A stretch of 44,306 nucleotides of DNA, from assembly GCF_039822205.1 (NCBI RefSeq), contig NZ_JBAGBW010000017.1, positions 1-44,306 on the forward strand. Direction: 5' to 3'. Source of the stretch: Thermodesulfobium sp. 4217-1. Its GTDB lineage: Bacteria; Thermodesulfobiota; Thermodesulfobiia; Thermodesulfobiales; Thermodesulfobiaceae. Below the pieces are notes generated by a model that was given only the letters and a program-made list of their open reading frames with translations, did not search any database and was not told the origin of the DNA. The translations under genes were made by a program, and so were the position numbers. Of this stretch, positions 7,716 to 15,788 are shown one piece after another. Numbering within the stretch: the first letter of the stretch is position 1; every line of letters begins with the position of its first letter.

Positions 7716-8339
7716 CTACTTTATCAACACTATTGGGGTTTGTTCATCAGCATTGCCTGCAGGATTATCTTTCATTGTGCTCTCGATTTCCTTAGGATCA
7801 ATGCCTTTTGAACACCCTACAGCCCATGCTACCCCAAGATCGTTTGCGTCCACTATAGCCACTCCAACTCCGCCAAGCGCTTGGCTTATTTCTTCGGCAG
7901 TATTATCAGGATCCTTTGGACCCATTACGATTACCTTGTCGTATGGCTGAATAGTGCCAGCCGTATCATCTATTAGAGCAGACTGTTTGCCGCACAATTT
8001 ATAAAACACGCCCTTTTGGCCAAATACCTTAAGCGCCGAACCTATCACGAAAGATGCTAAAACTCTGAAAAGGCCTACTTCATTTATTAGAAGCTGCATT
8101 GCAAAAGGAGACGCCAGGCTGCCTATCTGTGGGAAAAATAGGCACAGTCTCTTGGCAAAATAGCCTATATTAATATAATCGGGATAATAAAATCGGCCTT
8201 GAGTAATAGCCAGAGGGCTTTCTGCAATTACTACGATTGTATTTTTATCTATCTTATCCTTAGCATACTTTTTTATTACATCTACAATGTCGTCCTCAGG
8301 CCCAAGAATATGAGTTTTAATTGGTATACGGTTTTTCAT
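7716..8339 (-). CDS. CofE-like (F420 gamma-glutamyl ligase family) protein
   Basis: A 207-residue member of the coenzyme F420-0:L-glutamate ligase fold family. Family-like stretches are VVIAESPLAITQGR (residues about 36-49), GVFYKLCG, ALIDDTAGTIQPYDKVIVMGPKDPD and VAIVDANDLGV, the last two carrying the acidic residues expected for metal and GTP binding. True CofE proteins are about 240-260 residues, so this is a shorter version of the kind also found in bacteria without F420; no other F420 gene is in the window. It overlaps the preceding membrane-anchored gene by 23 nt, so the two are coupled. A ligase activity on some acid or cofactor is likely; the substrate is unknown. Confidence 0.75.
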   Translation of the reverse strand: MKNRIPIKTHILGPEDDIVDVIKKYAKDKIDKNTIVVIAESPLAITQGRFYYPDYINIGYFAKRLCLFFPQIGSLASPFAMQLLINEVGLFRVLASFVIGSALKVFGQKGVFYKLCGKQSALIDDTAGTIQPYDKVIVMGPKDPDNTAEEISQALGGVGVAIVDANDLGVAWAVGCSKGIDPKEIESTMKDNPAGNADEQTPIVLIK

Positions 8340-8799
8340 AAACGACTGCTCCTTTTAAAACGTTATCAGAAAAGCTGTAATGAAATTTTGATAATTGCAT
8401 AGACATATCTCTTCTACCAGAATATTTTATTTGAAACTGCAATTTTCCCTTTTCAAAATATTTTTTTGGAAGCAAAACCAATATAGGTATACCGTTTTTT
8501 GGATGAGCCAAAGAGGTCTTAAAATAATTCTCTTGAGGGTAGCCAACCGAAACGATATCCAATATCCTTGTACCTGGCTCCACCAAAACACAGCTTACAT
8601 CGTGAACAATGGCTACGATATCAGACACATTATCAATCGAAAAAGGTAGGTAATAATACAAATCATCGCTAAATATATCTTTTTTAGTCGGATCATAGTT
8701 CAACTTAATAGATGTTTCAGGAAGTTTTCTATATTTAACCTCCAAAACCGCAAAAAAACAGCAAACCAAGATTACCAATAAATAGACAATTATTATCAT
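8317..8799 (-). CDS. Membrane-anchored protein of unknown function
   Basis: I do not recognise this 160-residue protein. One hydrophobic helix at residues 1-18 would anchor it in the membrane. The rest looks like a soluble beta-rich domain without cysteine pairs or catalytic motifs that I can name. The ATG overlaps the stop of ispDF (TGATG), and its own 3' end runs 23 nt into the CofE-like gene, so it belongs to the yacL-ispDF-orf-cofE-like operon. The tight coupling to the CofE-like gene on one side and IspDF on the other is the only clue to function; a role with the CofE-like protein at the membrane is conceivable but not shown. Confidence 0.6.
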   Translation of the reverse strand: MIIIVYLLVILVCCFFAVLEVKYRKLPETSIKLNYDPTKKDIFSDDLYYYLPFSIDNVSDIVAIVHDVSCVLVEPGTRILDIVSVGYPQENYFKTSLAHPKNGIPILVLLPKKYFEKGKLQFQIKYSGRRDMSMQLSKFHYSFSDNVLKGAVVYEKPYTN

Positions 8800-10007
8800 C
8801 AGTCATTCTCCTCTTTTATCAAAAGAACTACAGCCTTAGCCCAAATGCCTTCTTCTCTCCCGACAAATCCCAAACCCTCAGAAGTCTTTCCCTTAAGGTT
8901 TACTATTCTTTTGTCGACATTTAAAGTGTTTGAAATAGTAGAAATTATCTCATCTTTATAAGGCCTAATTTTTGGACTCTCAGCAAAAATTATCATATCA
9001 ATATTTTGTATTTTGAACCCTTTGTTTAGAATAAGGGCAGACACGTTGTGCAACAATGTCAAGCTTGAAATGCCCTGATATTTAGGATCTGTGTCTGGAA
9101 ACAGAGTGCCAATGTCATCCATACCAGATGCCCCTAAAAGAGCATCTATTAAGGCATGAAGCAATACGTCAGCATCAGAATGTCCCCTCAACCCTTTATC
9201 AAATGGTATAAGAACTCCCCCTAAATACAGCGGCCTTTCCTTATCAAATGAATGAATATCTTCTCCTATCCCTACAAAATAATTTAGTTCTTTTTTAAAT
9301 ATTTTTTCCTCAATTGCATCTTCTTGATCGCATAAGGGTTCAAAATTATCTACAGCCTTTTCCGCCAAAAGAAGGTCTTCTGGGTAAGTTACCTTTATAT
9401 TTGACGTATCTCCCAATATCATAAAAGGATTTGTGCCCTGAAATTCCATTAATGAAGATTCATCTGTAAAAATATGCCTCTTTGCCACAGCGTTCTCAAA
9501 AGCATCCAAAAGGTCTTTTCTCTTAAAAATCTGAGGGGTTTGGGCTAAAAATATAGACTTTCTATCCAGTGTCTCTTTTATGAAACCATTTTCCACCCTC
9601 TTTACGGTGTCATTCACACCAATACATACCACACAAGAGCCCTTCTCAAGCGCTGCGTCTATAGATCTGACTATTATATCGCTGCTCACAAAAGGTCTTG
9701 CAGCGTCATGAACCATTATAAACTCTACCTCTTCAGGAACTTTTAATATGCCCTTTCTCACGCTATCCTGTCTCAGTGTGCCGCCAGGAACTACATATTT
9801 TACCAGATCGTATTTTTTTAACAATTCCCTAACAGTTTGGATATAATTAGATAGACAGACAACTACTATTCCCTCAATTTTATTATTCTTTGAAATAGTC
9901 TCGACAGAATATTCGAGCATATATTTGTCTTCAATTTTTAACAAGGGCTTATAAGAGCCAAACCTCTCACCCTTTCCAGCAGCTACTATTACCGACCAGA
10001 CACTCAA
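8799..10007 (-). CDS. ispDF: IspDF, bifunctional isoprenoid (MEP pathway) enzyme
   Basis: Fusion of two MEP-pathway enzymes. The N-terminal IspD half (about 1-225) makes CDP-methylerythritol from MEP and CTP: nucleotide motif AAGKGERFG (9-17) and HDAARPF (100-106). The C-terminal IspF half (about 245-402) makes the cyclodiphosphate: the metal site GEDIHSF (Asp-x-His) and [28 protein letters not shown]. The reactions flank IspE, which is not here. The start is TTG at 10007, overlapping the stop of the upstream PIN/TRAM gene (TTGA). The order PIN/TRAM-ispD-ispF is the same as yacL-ispD-ispF in Bacillus. Both halves look intact. Confidence 0.95.
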   Translation of the reverse strand: MSVWSVIVAAGKGERFGSYKPLLKIEDKYMLEYSVETISKNNKIEGIVVVCLSNYIQTVRELLKKYDLVKYVVPGGTLRQDSVRKGILKVPEEVEFIMVHDAARPFVSSDIIVRSIDAALEKGSCVVCIGVNDTVKRVENGFIKETLDRKSIFLAQTPQIFKRKDLLDAFENAVAKRHIFTDESSLMEFQGTNPFMILGDTSNIKVTYPEDLLLAEKAVDNFEPLCDQEDAIEEKIFKKELNYFVGIGEDIHSFDKERPLYLGGVLIPFDKGLRGHSDADVLLHALIDALLGASGMDDIGTLFPDTDPKYQGISSLTLLHNVSALILNKGFKIQNIDMIIFAESPKIRPYKDEIISTISNTLNVDKRIVNLKGKTSEGLGFVGREEGIWAKAVVLLIKEEND

Positions 10008-11125
10008 GACAATATTCTCCCAAAGACAATTCTTCCAGATGACGTTTGCAAAACGCTTGTAATAGCGATATTTACTTGCGAACTTATATGATTTTTGCCA
10101 TCTTCAATTACCACCATTGTGCCGTCTTCAAGATACCCCACTCCTTGGCCTGGAGTCTTGCCCTCTCTAACTATCTGGATAGAGATTTCCTCTCCAGGAA
10201 GGACTACCGCCTTCACAGCGTTAGCCAGATCGTTTATGTTTAAAACTCTTACGTTCAATAACGATGCAACTTGATTTAAATTATAATCATTTGTAATAAT
10301 GCTTGAATTAGGGATACCCTGAGCATATTTTATCAGTTTCTCATCAACCCCATTTAAGCCCTTATAGTCAATCTCGTCTATTACAATAGATTCCTTCGCC
10401 TCTTCTTTAAATGAATTAAGAATCTCCAGACCCCTCTTGCCTCTTGCTCTCTTCATAGGATCGGTAGAATCAGAAAGCTGCTGCACTTCTTTTATTACAA
10501 AAGACGGTATAAAAATCTTTCCATCCAGGAAACCAGTTCTCCATATATCTTGAATTCTGCCATCTATTATTACGCTTGTGTCGATAATCTTTGAATAATT
10601 ATTCACCTGCACAATATTTTTTACGTGTTGTCTGTCGCTAATACTAAGAATCAAGGAGGATGCTTTCTGATAGAATTTCGAAAATAATTTGAAAGCGCTT
10701 TCAATATCTCTTTTTTTCTTTAGAGCCAGATAAACTCCCAAGAATCCAAGAACAAGATTAAACAAAAGCGGTATTAGCTTTAGCATTCCCATCAGAGGCA
10801 GAAATGAAAGAGGCCAGGTTATTAGCAAAGAGATGATCAGCCCTAAAAATAAGCCTAATAATGGCAGAAAAATATCAAAAAGCGAAAAGGAAGTAATTTT
10901 GTTTAAAAAAAACTTCAAGCTATTGTATAGCCATCTCCACGAGAAAAAAGCAATTAAAAAACTAATTACAGCAAAAGAAATAGGAATAAGGTAAAAAGAC
11001 AAAGTTCCTATAGATTTTTCTTGCCATGGAAAAAGAAAATCGAAAAGTGACATTTTCACAATAGAATATCCTATAATAAAAAATATGAGAGAACAAAAAG
11101 CTGACCAAAGTAACCTTAAATTCAT
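10004..11125 (-). CDS. YacL-like membrane PIN/TRAM-domain protein
   Basis: Four hydrophobic helices in the first 150 residues anchor the protein. A PIN nuclease domain follows ([12 protein letters not shown], with acidic residues also in [18 protein letters not shown] and IITNDYNL), then a C-terminal TRAM domain (about 315-372) for RNA binding. This is the architecture of Bacillus YacL, a putative membrane-bound ribonuclease. The longest frame starts at a GTG at 11134 that is part of the Shine-Dalgarno GGAGGTG; the ATG at 11125, 8 nt after GGAGG, is the better start. It overlaps ispDF by 4 nt. Its 5' end overlaps the divergent lnt gene if lnt starts at 11085. Confidence 0.87.
   Translation of the reverse strand: MNLRLLWSAFCSLIFFIIGYSIVKMSLFDFLFPWQEKSIGTLSFYLIPISFAVISFLIAFFSWRWLYNSLKFFLNKITSFSLFDIFLPLLGLFLGLIISLLITWPLSFLPLMGMLKLIPLLFNLVLGFLGVYLALKKKRDIESAFKLFSKFYQKASSLILSISDRQHVKNIVQVNNYSKIIDTSVIIDGRIQDIWRTGFLDGKIFIPSFVIKEVQQLSDSTDPMKRARGKRGLEILNSFKEEAKESIVIDEIDYKGLNGVDEKLIKYAQGIPNSSIITNDYNLNQVASLLNVRVLNINDLANAVKAVVLPGEEISIQIVREGKTPGQGVGYLEDGTMVVIEDGKNHISSQVNIAITSVLQTSSGRIVFGRILS
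11072..11077 (+). promoter_or_regulatory. -10 box for a probably leaderless lnt mRNA
   Basis: TATAAT lies exactly 7 nt before the lnt ATG at 11085, so transcription would begin at or next to the A of the start codon. No Shine-Dalgarno sequence is present. A weak -35 candidate, GTGACA, lies 19 nt upstream (11047-11052). The box sits inside the 5' coding part of the divergent PIN/TRAM gene. Confidence 0.45.
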
Positions 11126-12584
11126 AAGGCTCACCTCCTCTTTAATTGATGTGACAAAAAAAAATAACTACTTATGGGTTTTATCTTTCTTCACAATAAC
11201 TTTTACTGTACTTAGCCAAAAATATCTTGGAAGCAACATTTCAATTTTCTTTTTTTTATCACCTCTTTTTTATATCATAAAAAATTTAAAACCAAATAAG
11301 AAAAATTTATTTCTTTTATATTTTAATATCTTTTTGTATTTTTTCATAAATATTATTTGGTTATCAATATTTGGATTGCATATTGTTATTCTAATGTCTG
11401 TATATCTATCTCTTTTTTGGTTCCTACCAATTGTAATCTGGCAAAAAATTGAAAAAAATATACCTAAGAAATTATACACTATTTCATTGCCTCTTTTTTT
11501 GACACTTTCAGAAATATTAAGAAATTCTGGAACTTATGCCTTTGGACTGGAAAGCCCTGGGTATTCCCTTATAGACACACCTTTTATGTATATAGCCAGC
11601 CTCATTGGCGTTATAGGGTTGACTTTTTTAGTGTTTTACATAAACATGCTTTTTTCAGATAAAAAAAATATTCTAAAAGCGCTTTACTTTCTATGCTTTC
11701 TCGTCTTGATGGGTACGCTTATAAATTCTATACCTGTAAATGAAAACAATGGCTACAGACAAAAATTTACTGTTTTGCAAGGAAATTTCAGGCCGATTTT
11801 CTTATACGATGAAAATTACGAGAGCCTTATAGATAAACAATATTTAGACTTATTTGATTTAGGGAAAAAACATCCAGATAGCCTGATAGTAACTCCAGAG
11901 GTTATATTTAGAACGTGCCTAAACGAAAATAAGGTGATAACTCCAGATCAACCCTCCTTTGTAGGCTCGATTTACTGTAAAAATAATCTATATTACAATT
12001 CCATATACTATCTAAATGGCAAAGAAAGCAAAGTGATATACAGAAAAGAACACCTTGTTCCATTTGGGGAGTTTAACCCAATACCGAAAAATCTTAGTTT
12101 TCTAAATAAATTTTTGCCACAGTTGGGAGATTTTGAAGGAGGCAAAGGTTCAAAACCGTTCCAATACAAAAACCTTCACATAGGATTTCTAATTTGCTTC
12201 GAGGACACTCTGCCAATGCTGATATACAGAAAATTAATGGATAACCATATAAATCTCTTAATAGTAGCATCCAATGATGGCTGGTTTGAAAATACCTATG
12301 AACCCATAGAGCATCTAAACGTATCCAGATTTAGAGCTATTGAGTTTGGAGTGCCAATAATCAGGGCAGGAAACACTGGCCCATCTGCCTTTATTAGTTC
12401 AAATGGGGATATTATGAAAATACTTCCAGCAGACAGAACAGGAGTTTTATTTGATAACTTTTATATTAAAAATTACGAAACTCTTTATTCAAAAATTGCA
12501 TCAAAAGAAGACGAATTTATAATAATACTCTCATTAATTATCCTGGCGTTAACTATCTTTAATATCTTTAGAAAATTCCTTTAG
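11085..12584 (+). CDS. lnt: Lnt, apolipoprotein N-acyltransferase
   Basis: Integral inner-membrane enzyme that adds the third acyl chain to lipoproteins, a step tied mainly to bacteria with an outer membrane. Several membrane helices fill residues 28-215; the nitrilase-like domain follows at about 225-470. The catalytic triad is visible: Glu272 (TPEVIF), Lys321 (YRKEHLVPFGEF) and Cys371 (ICFEDTLP). A last membrane helix is near 475-495. The length of 499 is normal. Starting at the ATG puts the 5' end inside the divergent PIN/TRAM gene; a GTG at 11151 (codon 23) would give the more usual short N-terminus. Neither has a Shine-Dalgarno sequence; TATAAT 7 nt before the ATG favours a leaderless start at 11085. 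The 3' end overlaps the convergent phosphoribosyltransferase gene by 36 nt. Confidence 0.9.
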   Translation: MREQKADQSNLKFIRLTSSLIDVTKKNNYLWVLSFFTITFTVLSQKYLGSNISIFFFLSPLFYIIKNLKPNKKNLFLLYFNIFLYFFINIIWLSIFGLHIVILMSVYLSLFWFLPIVIWQKIEKNIPKKLYTISLPLFLTLSEILRNSGTYAFGLESPGYSLIDTPFMYIASLIGVIGLTFLVFYINMLFSDKKNILKALYFLCFLVLMGTLINSIPVNENNGYRQKFTVLQGNFRPIFLYDENYESLIDKQYLDLFDLGKKHPDSLIVTPEVIFRTCLNENKVITPDQPSFVGSIYCKNNLYYNSIYYLNGKESKVIYRKEHLVPFGEFNPIPKNLSFLNKFLPQLGDFEGGKGSKPFQYKNLHIGFLICFEDTLPMLIYRKLMDNHINLLIVASNDGWFENTYEPIEHLNVSRFRAIEFGVPIIRAGNTGPSAFISSNGDIMKILPADRTGVLFDNFYIKNYETLYSKIASKEDEFIIILSLIILALTIFNIFRKFL

Positions 12585-13196
12585 AATTCTTATTACCTCA
12601 TCGTCCTTCACTTCTCCAAAATCTGCATAAAACTGCCCTACAGCCCAAAATTCTTTCGGAGCCGCCAGATAGATAAGAACATCAGCTTCTTTTTTAATCA
12701 AGTCTATAGTTTCAAAAGGCAATACGGGCACAGCCACCACAATTGATTTTGGTTCAAAAGTTCTTAGCCCTCTTATGCTTGCGATAACAGTAGATCCTGT
12801 AGCTATTCCATCGTCAACTATAATAAGATTCTTGCCTTTATAATCAAATCTCTTTGTCCTATAAAGGCTATTTCTTCTTTCAATTTCTTTTTTCTCTCTT
12901 TCAATAACCTTATCAAGATAATCCTTGTCAATCCCCAAAAGCTTATATGCTCTGTCGTTTATCACCAGACCGCCGTGTTCTCCAATAGCTCCCACAGCAA
13001 GCTCGGGATTTCCAGGTGCACCAAGTTTTCTGGGTATAGTAATATCCAGATCCCATCCAAAAAACCTGGCAACTTCAGCACCGACGATGATGCCACCCCT
13101 TGGTATAGCCAAGACTATAGCATCGTTTATATTTCTCAAATTTTCTTTTATCTTCTCAGAGAGCAGCTTTGCAGCCTCAAGTCTATCTTTAAACAT
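12549..13196 (-). CDS. Phosphoribosyltransferase-domain protein
   Basis: A 215-residue type I phosphoribosyltransferase-fold protein. The PRPP-binding loop is unmistakable: LIIVDDGIATGST at about residues 124-136. The N-terminus IPRGGIIVGAEVARFF and the IPRKLGAPGNPELAVGAIGE stretch are typical of a stand-alone family of predicted phosphoribosyltransferases whose substrates are not defined; it is not one of the classic purine or pyrimidine enzymes by length or motif. It starts 8 nt inside the end of amrS, so the two are coupled. The 3' end overlaps lnt from the other strand, leaving no room for a separate terminator. Confidence 0.82.
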   Translation of the reverse strand: MFKDRLEAAKLLSEKIKENLRNINDAIVLAIPRGGIIVGAEVARFFGWDLDITIPRKLGAPGNPELAVGAIGEHGGLVINDRAYKLLGIDKDYLDKVIEREKKEIERRNSLYRTKRFDYKGKNLIIVDDGIATGSTVIASIRGLRTFEPKSIVVAVPVLPFETIDLIKKEADVLIYLAAPKEFWAVGQFYADFGEVKDDEVIRILKEFSKDIKDS

Positions 13197-14205
13197 AATT
13201 TATACCTTTTATATTAATATTTTTTCCACATTTAGGGCATTTATCGCTTTTTAGTTGATTTCTCAAAATTTCATATCCATTCCTTTCTATTAGGAGTTCA
13301 GCGCAAAAAGGGCAATAAGTATTTTCTTCTCCATCAGTTAGATTGCCCATGTAAACATAATTGAGACCAATCCCTTTTGCAATTTTATACGCCTCTTTTA
13401 ATTTTTCTACAGAAGTCGGCATTAAGTCTGAAAGTTCATATTGGGGGAAAAATCTTGTAATATGCCAGGGCGTATCTTCGCCCAATTCATTTTTGATCCA
13501 GCTAGCAGTTTCAGATATTTCATCTGAAGAGTCGTTGTATCCTGGAACTACATTTGTGACAATCTCTATATGACAATTATATTTATCCTTAGCAGTTTTT
13601 ATGGCCAACAAAATAGGCTTGATATCTTCTACGCTTGCAGCTTCACGATAATATTTGCCCCTTATGCCTTTTAGATCTACTCTGTAAGCATCAATATACG
13701 GTGCAATAACGTCAAGAGCCTTTAAAGTGATGTATCCATTCGTAACCATCACAGTATATAAGCCACTTTTTTTGATTATCTTTGCAGAGTCCAATACGTA
13801 CTCTATCCAGATAGTTGGCTCATTGTATGTCCAGGCTACCCCTCTGCACGAATATCTCTTAGCCAACTCTAAAAGATAGTCTGGAGATATATCCTCGCCT
13901 GCGGTAGGCTGAGAGCAAGCTATCTGCCAATTTTGGCACCCTAAACACCTGAAGTTACACCCGAATGACCCTACTGAAAAAACTCTGCTCCCTGGGAAGA
14001 AGTGAAAAAGTGGCTTTTTTTCTATTGGATCTACAGCAGCAGATGAAACCAAAGAATAGATTAGAGTTTTTAGCTCTCCAGAGATATTTTTTCTTACACC
14101 GCAATAACCCGTTTCTCCCTCAGACAGAGTGCACAACCTCGGGCAAACAAGGCACCTGACTTTATTTTCTATATGGGTATATAAAATAGCGTCATGTATG
14201 TTCAT
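13189..14205 (-). CDS. amrS: AmrS-type radical SAM enzyme (AmmeMemoRadiSam system)
   Basis: Radical SAM protein of the AmmeMemoRadiSam group, related to pyruvate formate-lyase activating enzymes. The iron-sulfur cluster motif CNFRCLGC (CxxxCxxC) is at about residues 79-86. The N-terminal CLVCPRLC...GYCGVRKN pattern is characteristic of this branch. A C-terminal four-cysteine knuckle (CPFC, CPKC) may hold zinc. The family normally works with an AMMECR1-like protein and a Memo-like protein; neither is in the window. It lies 20 nt downstream of a small secreted protein gene and overlaps the phosphoribosyltransferase gene. The substrate is unknown here. Confidence 0.85.
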   Translation of the reverse strand: MNIHDAILYTHIENKVRCLVCPRLCTLSEGETGYCGVRKNISGELKTLIYSLVSSAAVDPIEKKPLFHFFPGSRVFSVGSFGCNFRCLGCQNWQIACSQPTAGEDISPDYLLELAKRYSCRGVAWTYNEPTIWIEYVLDSAKIIKKSGLYTVMVTNGYITLKALDVIAPYIDAYRVDLKGIRGKYYREAASVEDIKPILLAIKTAKDKYNCHIEIVTNVVPGYNDSSDEISETASWIKNELGEDTPWHITRFFPQYELSDLMPTSVEKLKEAYKIAKGIGLNYVYMGNLTDGEENTYCPFCAELLIERNGYEILRNQLKSDKCPKCGKNINIKGINYV

Positions 14206-14225
14206 TTTACAAAATAAATATAAAC

Positions 14226-14603
14226 TTATTCATTATTTTCTTTTCCATTTGCTTTAAGCTCATTAGTATATTCTTTGTTTATATCCTTTTTCTCTTGCTT
14301 TAATTGATCGATCTGATTTTGTTCATTTGTAGTCTCTTCTTCTGAGCCGCCATTATTCTTAATTTCGTTTTTCTCTTGGATTTCGTTTTTAAATTCGTTC
14401 TGTATCTCTTGTTTTTCTTGATTTTTTTGAATATTTATGTCTTTAATTTGTTGGCCGTGATTGTTGTCATTTACAAAGTCTCCAAAGTTTTCAGCTTTAT
14501 TTTGATTTGAAATAGCTCCAGGTCCCTTTGAATAAGAAACTCCAGAAAAAACTAAAGCACTCATCATCAAAAAAACTATAAAAGATAAACATATGTTTTT
14601 CAC
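14226..14603 (-). CDS. Small secreted, charged low-complexity protein
   Basis: I do not recognise a family. The first 24 or so residues form a clear signal peptide (MKNICLSFIVFLMMSALVFSGVSYS). The mature 100 residues are almost all Glu, Lys, Asn, Gln, Asp and Ile, with a heptad-like pattern of isoleucines that suggests a disordered or coiled-coil protein outside the cytoplasm. There is no cysteine after the signal peptide, so it is not a lipoprotein. GTGGGG 9 nt upstream of the ATG is the likely ribosome site, and a promoter is visible at 14627-14656. It is probably the first gene of a transcript with amrS and the phosphoribosyltransferase gene. Confidence 0.6.
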   Translation of the reverse strand: MKNICLSFIVFLMMSALVFSGVSYSKGPGAISNQNKAENFGDFVNDNNHGQQIKDINIQKNQEKQEIQNEFKNEIQEKNEIKNNGGSEEETTNEQNQIDQLKQEKKDINKEYTNELKANGKENNE

Positions 14604-14626
14604 AACAACCCCACCTTTCTAATTTC

Positions 14627-14656
14627 AATATATTAATTTATTTTAACACAAAGCAA
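14627..14656 (-). promoter_or_regulatory. Promoter of the secreted protein-amrS transcript
   Basis: TTGCTT (14651-14656) and TATATT (14627-14632) on the minus strand are 18 nt apart, ahead of the start at 14603. The stretch 14604-14711 holds nothing else that I can identify. Confidence 0.5.
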
Positions 14657-14711
14657 TATAGCTCTAATATTTTTTATATTCTACATCAAAAATTTCGTCA
14701 ACTAAGAGCGT

Positions 14712-15722
14712 CTATAAATTCAACAAATTTGTAGTGATTTTTATTAATTTATCTTTTTCATCTGGATTGCTGATTGCTATTAAAAGTGTCAGTGCTGTCA
14801 TGGCATTGTCGTTAATTTTCTTTTCGCCTGTTTTGCGATAGAGAAAATCATTGCGCTCTAAGAAATAAATAAATAAAAACGAGCCAATTCTCTTATTCCC
14901 ATCTACAAAGGGGTGATCTTTAATGACAAAATACAAAAGATGGGCTGCCTTTTCTTCAAGAGAAGGATACAGCTCTTTTTTATCAAAGGTTTGATAAATA
15001 TTACCTAAAATACCTTTAAACTTTTCCCCGTTCTCCTGTCCGAATAAATCACTTGCTTCCTTTTTGGCAGCAAGATCTTTCTTTATTTTGCTGATAACAT
15101 TTATAGTATCTTCATATTTCAGGATAAACTTACTCTTGGTTTTTTTAATCAGTGGAAGTTCTTCTTTGTCGTATTGTTCAAGGAGTGAGAGTGTTTTTGA
15201 ATAATTGACAAGTAGATTAAAAATTTCTTGTTCTTGTCCAGAAAGCAATTTGTGCTTCGATTTTTCTTGCAAAAACGAAATTGTATCTTGCAATTCTTTC
15301 AATTGAGAGCGTACTTGTAAGAGTCGCTTTTCGTTTATGGTATAGCCTTTTACCAGATGCTCTTTGAGAATTTTGGTTGCCCAGATACGAAATTGGGTCG
15401 CTTTTTTTGAATTAACACGATAACCAACTGAAATTATCATATCAAGATTATAAAAATTCATTTTTCTGACTTTACCATCGGCTGCAACCTGTTCCAAAAT
15501 GGAACAGGTTGAGCTTTTATCCAACTCACCTGTCTTATATATATTATTTACATGCTTAACAATTGCAGGACGATTGACATTAAAAAGCCGCGCTATAAAA
15601 TGAGCGTCTAGCCAAACAGTATCTTGCTCTAATTTAACTTCAATCTCAGGTCCTTCTTTGGACTTATAGATTGCTATTTCACCTTTTTTAATTTCATCTT
15701 GATTCATAAATTTGTTTGTCAT
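14712..15722 (-). CDS. RhuM-family protein fused to a Fic/Doc domain
   Basis: A two-domain accessory protein. The N-terminal half is RhuM-like (TVWLDAHFIARLFNVNRPAIVKHVNNIY; FYNLDMIISVGYRVNSKKATQFRIWATKILKEHL), a DNA-binding-like domain common on phages and islands. The C-terminal half is a Fic/Doc domain with an intact active site HPFVDGNKRIG (His at about residue 270), which in this family transfers AMP or phosphate to target proteins. No separate antitoxin gene is adjacent. The end of the protein carries SNPDEKD, loosely like the S/T-xxx-E inhibitory helix of self-regulated Fic proteins. The start has only a weak ribosome site. Codons 71-79 form a perfect 12-bp DNA hairpin. Toxin, defence or phage-exclusion roles are all possible. 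Confidence 0.85.
   Translation of the reverse strand: MTNKFMNQDEIKKGEIAIYKSKEGPEIEVKLEQDTVWLDAHFIARLFNVNRPAIVKHVNNIYKTGELDKSSTCSILEQVAADGKVRKMNFYNLDMIISVGYRVNSKKATQFRIWATKILKEHLVKGYTINEKRLLQVRSQLKELQDTISFLQEKSKHKLLSGQEQEIFNLLVNYSKTLSLLEQYDKEELPLIKKTKSKFILKYEDTINVISKIKKDLAAKKEASDLFGQENGEKFKGILGNIYQTFDKKELYPSLEEKAAHLLYFVIKDHPFVDGNKRIGSFLFIYFLERNDFLYRKTGEKKINDNAMTALTLLIAISNPDEKDKLIKITTNLLNL
15485..15511. repeat. Perfect 12-bp inverted repeat inside the RhuM-Fic gene
   Basis: CAACCTGTTCCA-AAA-TGGAACAGGTTG: twelve paired bases around a 3-nt loop, within codons 71-79 (Thr-Cys-Ser-Ile-Leu-Glu-Gln). It is much more GC-rich than its surroundings. It could be an RNA hairpin in the mRNA or a protein-binding palindrome. 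Confidence 0.85.
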
Positions 15723-15763
15723 CCCAACCTAAAAGTCTTTATTAGTTTATAATTTCAATCTTT
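15722..15763. repeat. Direct repeat, copy 1, flanking the DUF262 gene
   Basis: Begins TCCCAAC and ends with a 26-nt core at 15738-15763 that matches the core at 17506-17531 in 25 of 26 positions. It lies between the end of the DUF262 gene and the start of the RhuM-Fic gene. Read on the minus strand it contains TTGAAA as a possible -35 box for the RhuM-Fic gene, but the -10 region is poor. A small palindrome (TTGATAA-C-TTATCAA, 15762-15776) follows it. Confidence 0.8.
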
Positions 15764-15788
15764 GATAACTTATCAATTATTTTATCTC

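Noticed and set aside
15762-15776. TTGATAA-C-TTATCAA as terminator of the DUF262 gene
   Set aside because: It lies after the stop codon but has an AT-only stem with one C in the centre and no T-tract; it could equally be a protein site, so no function is assigned.
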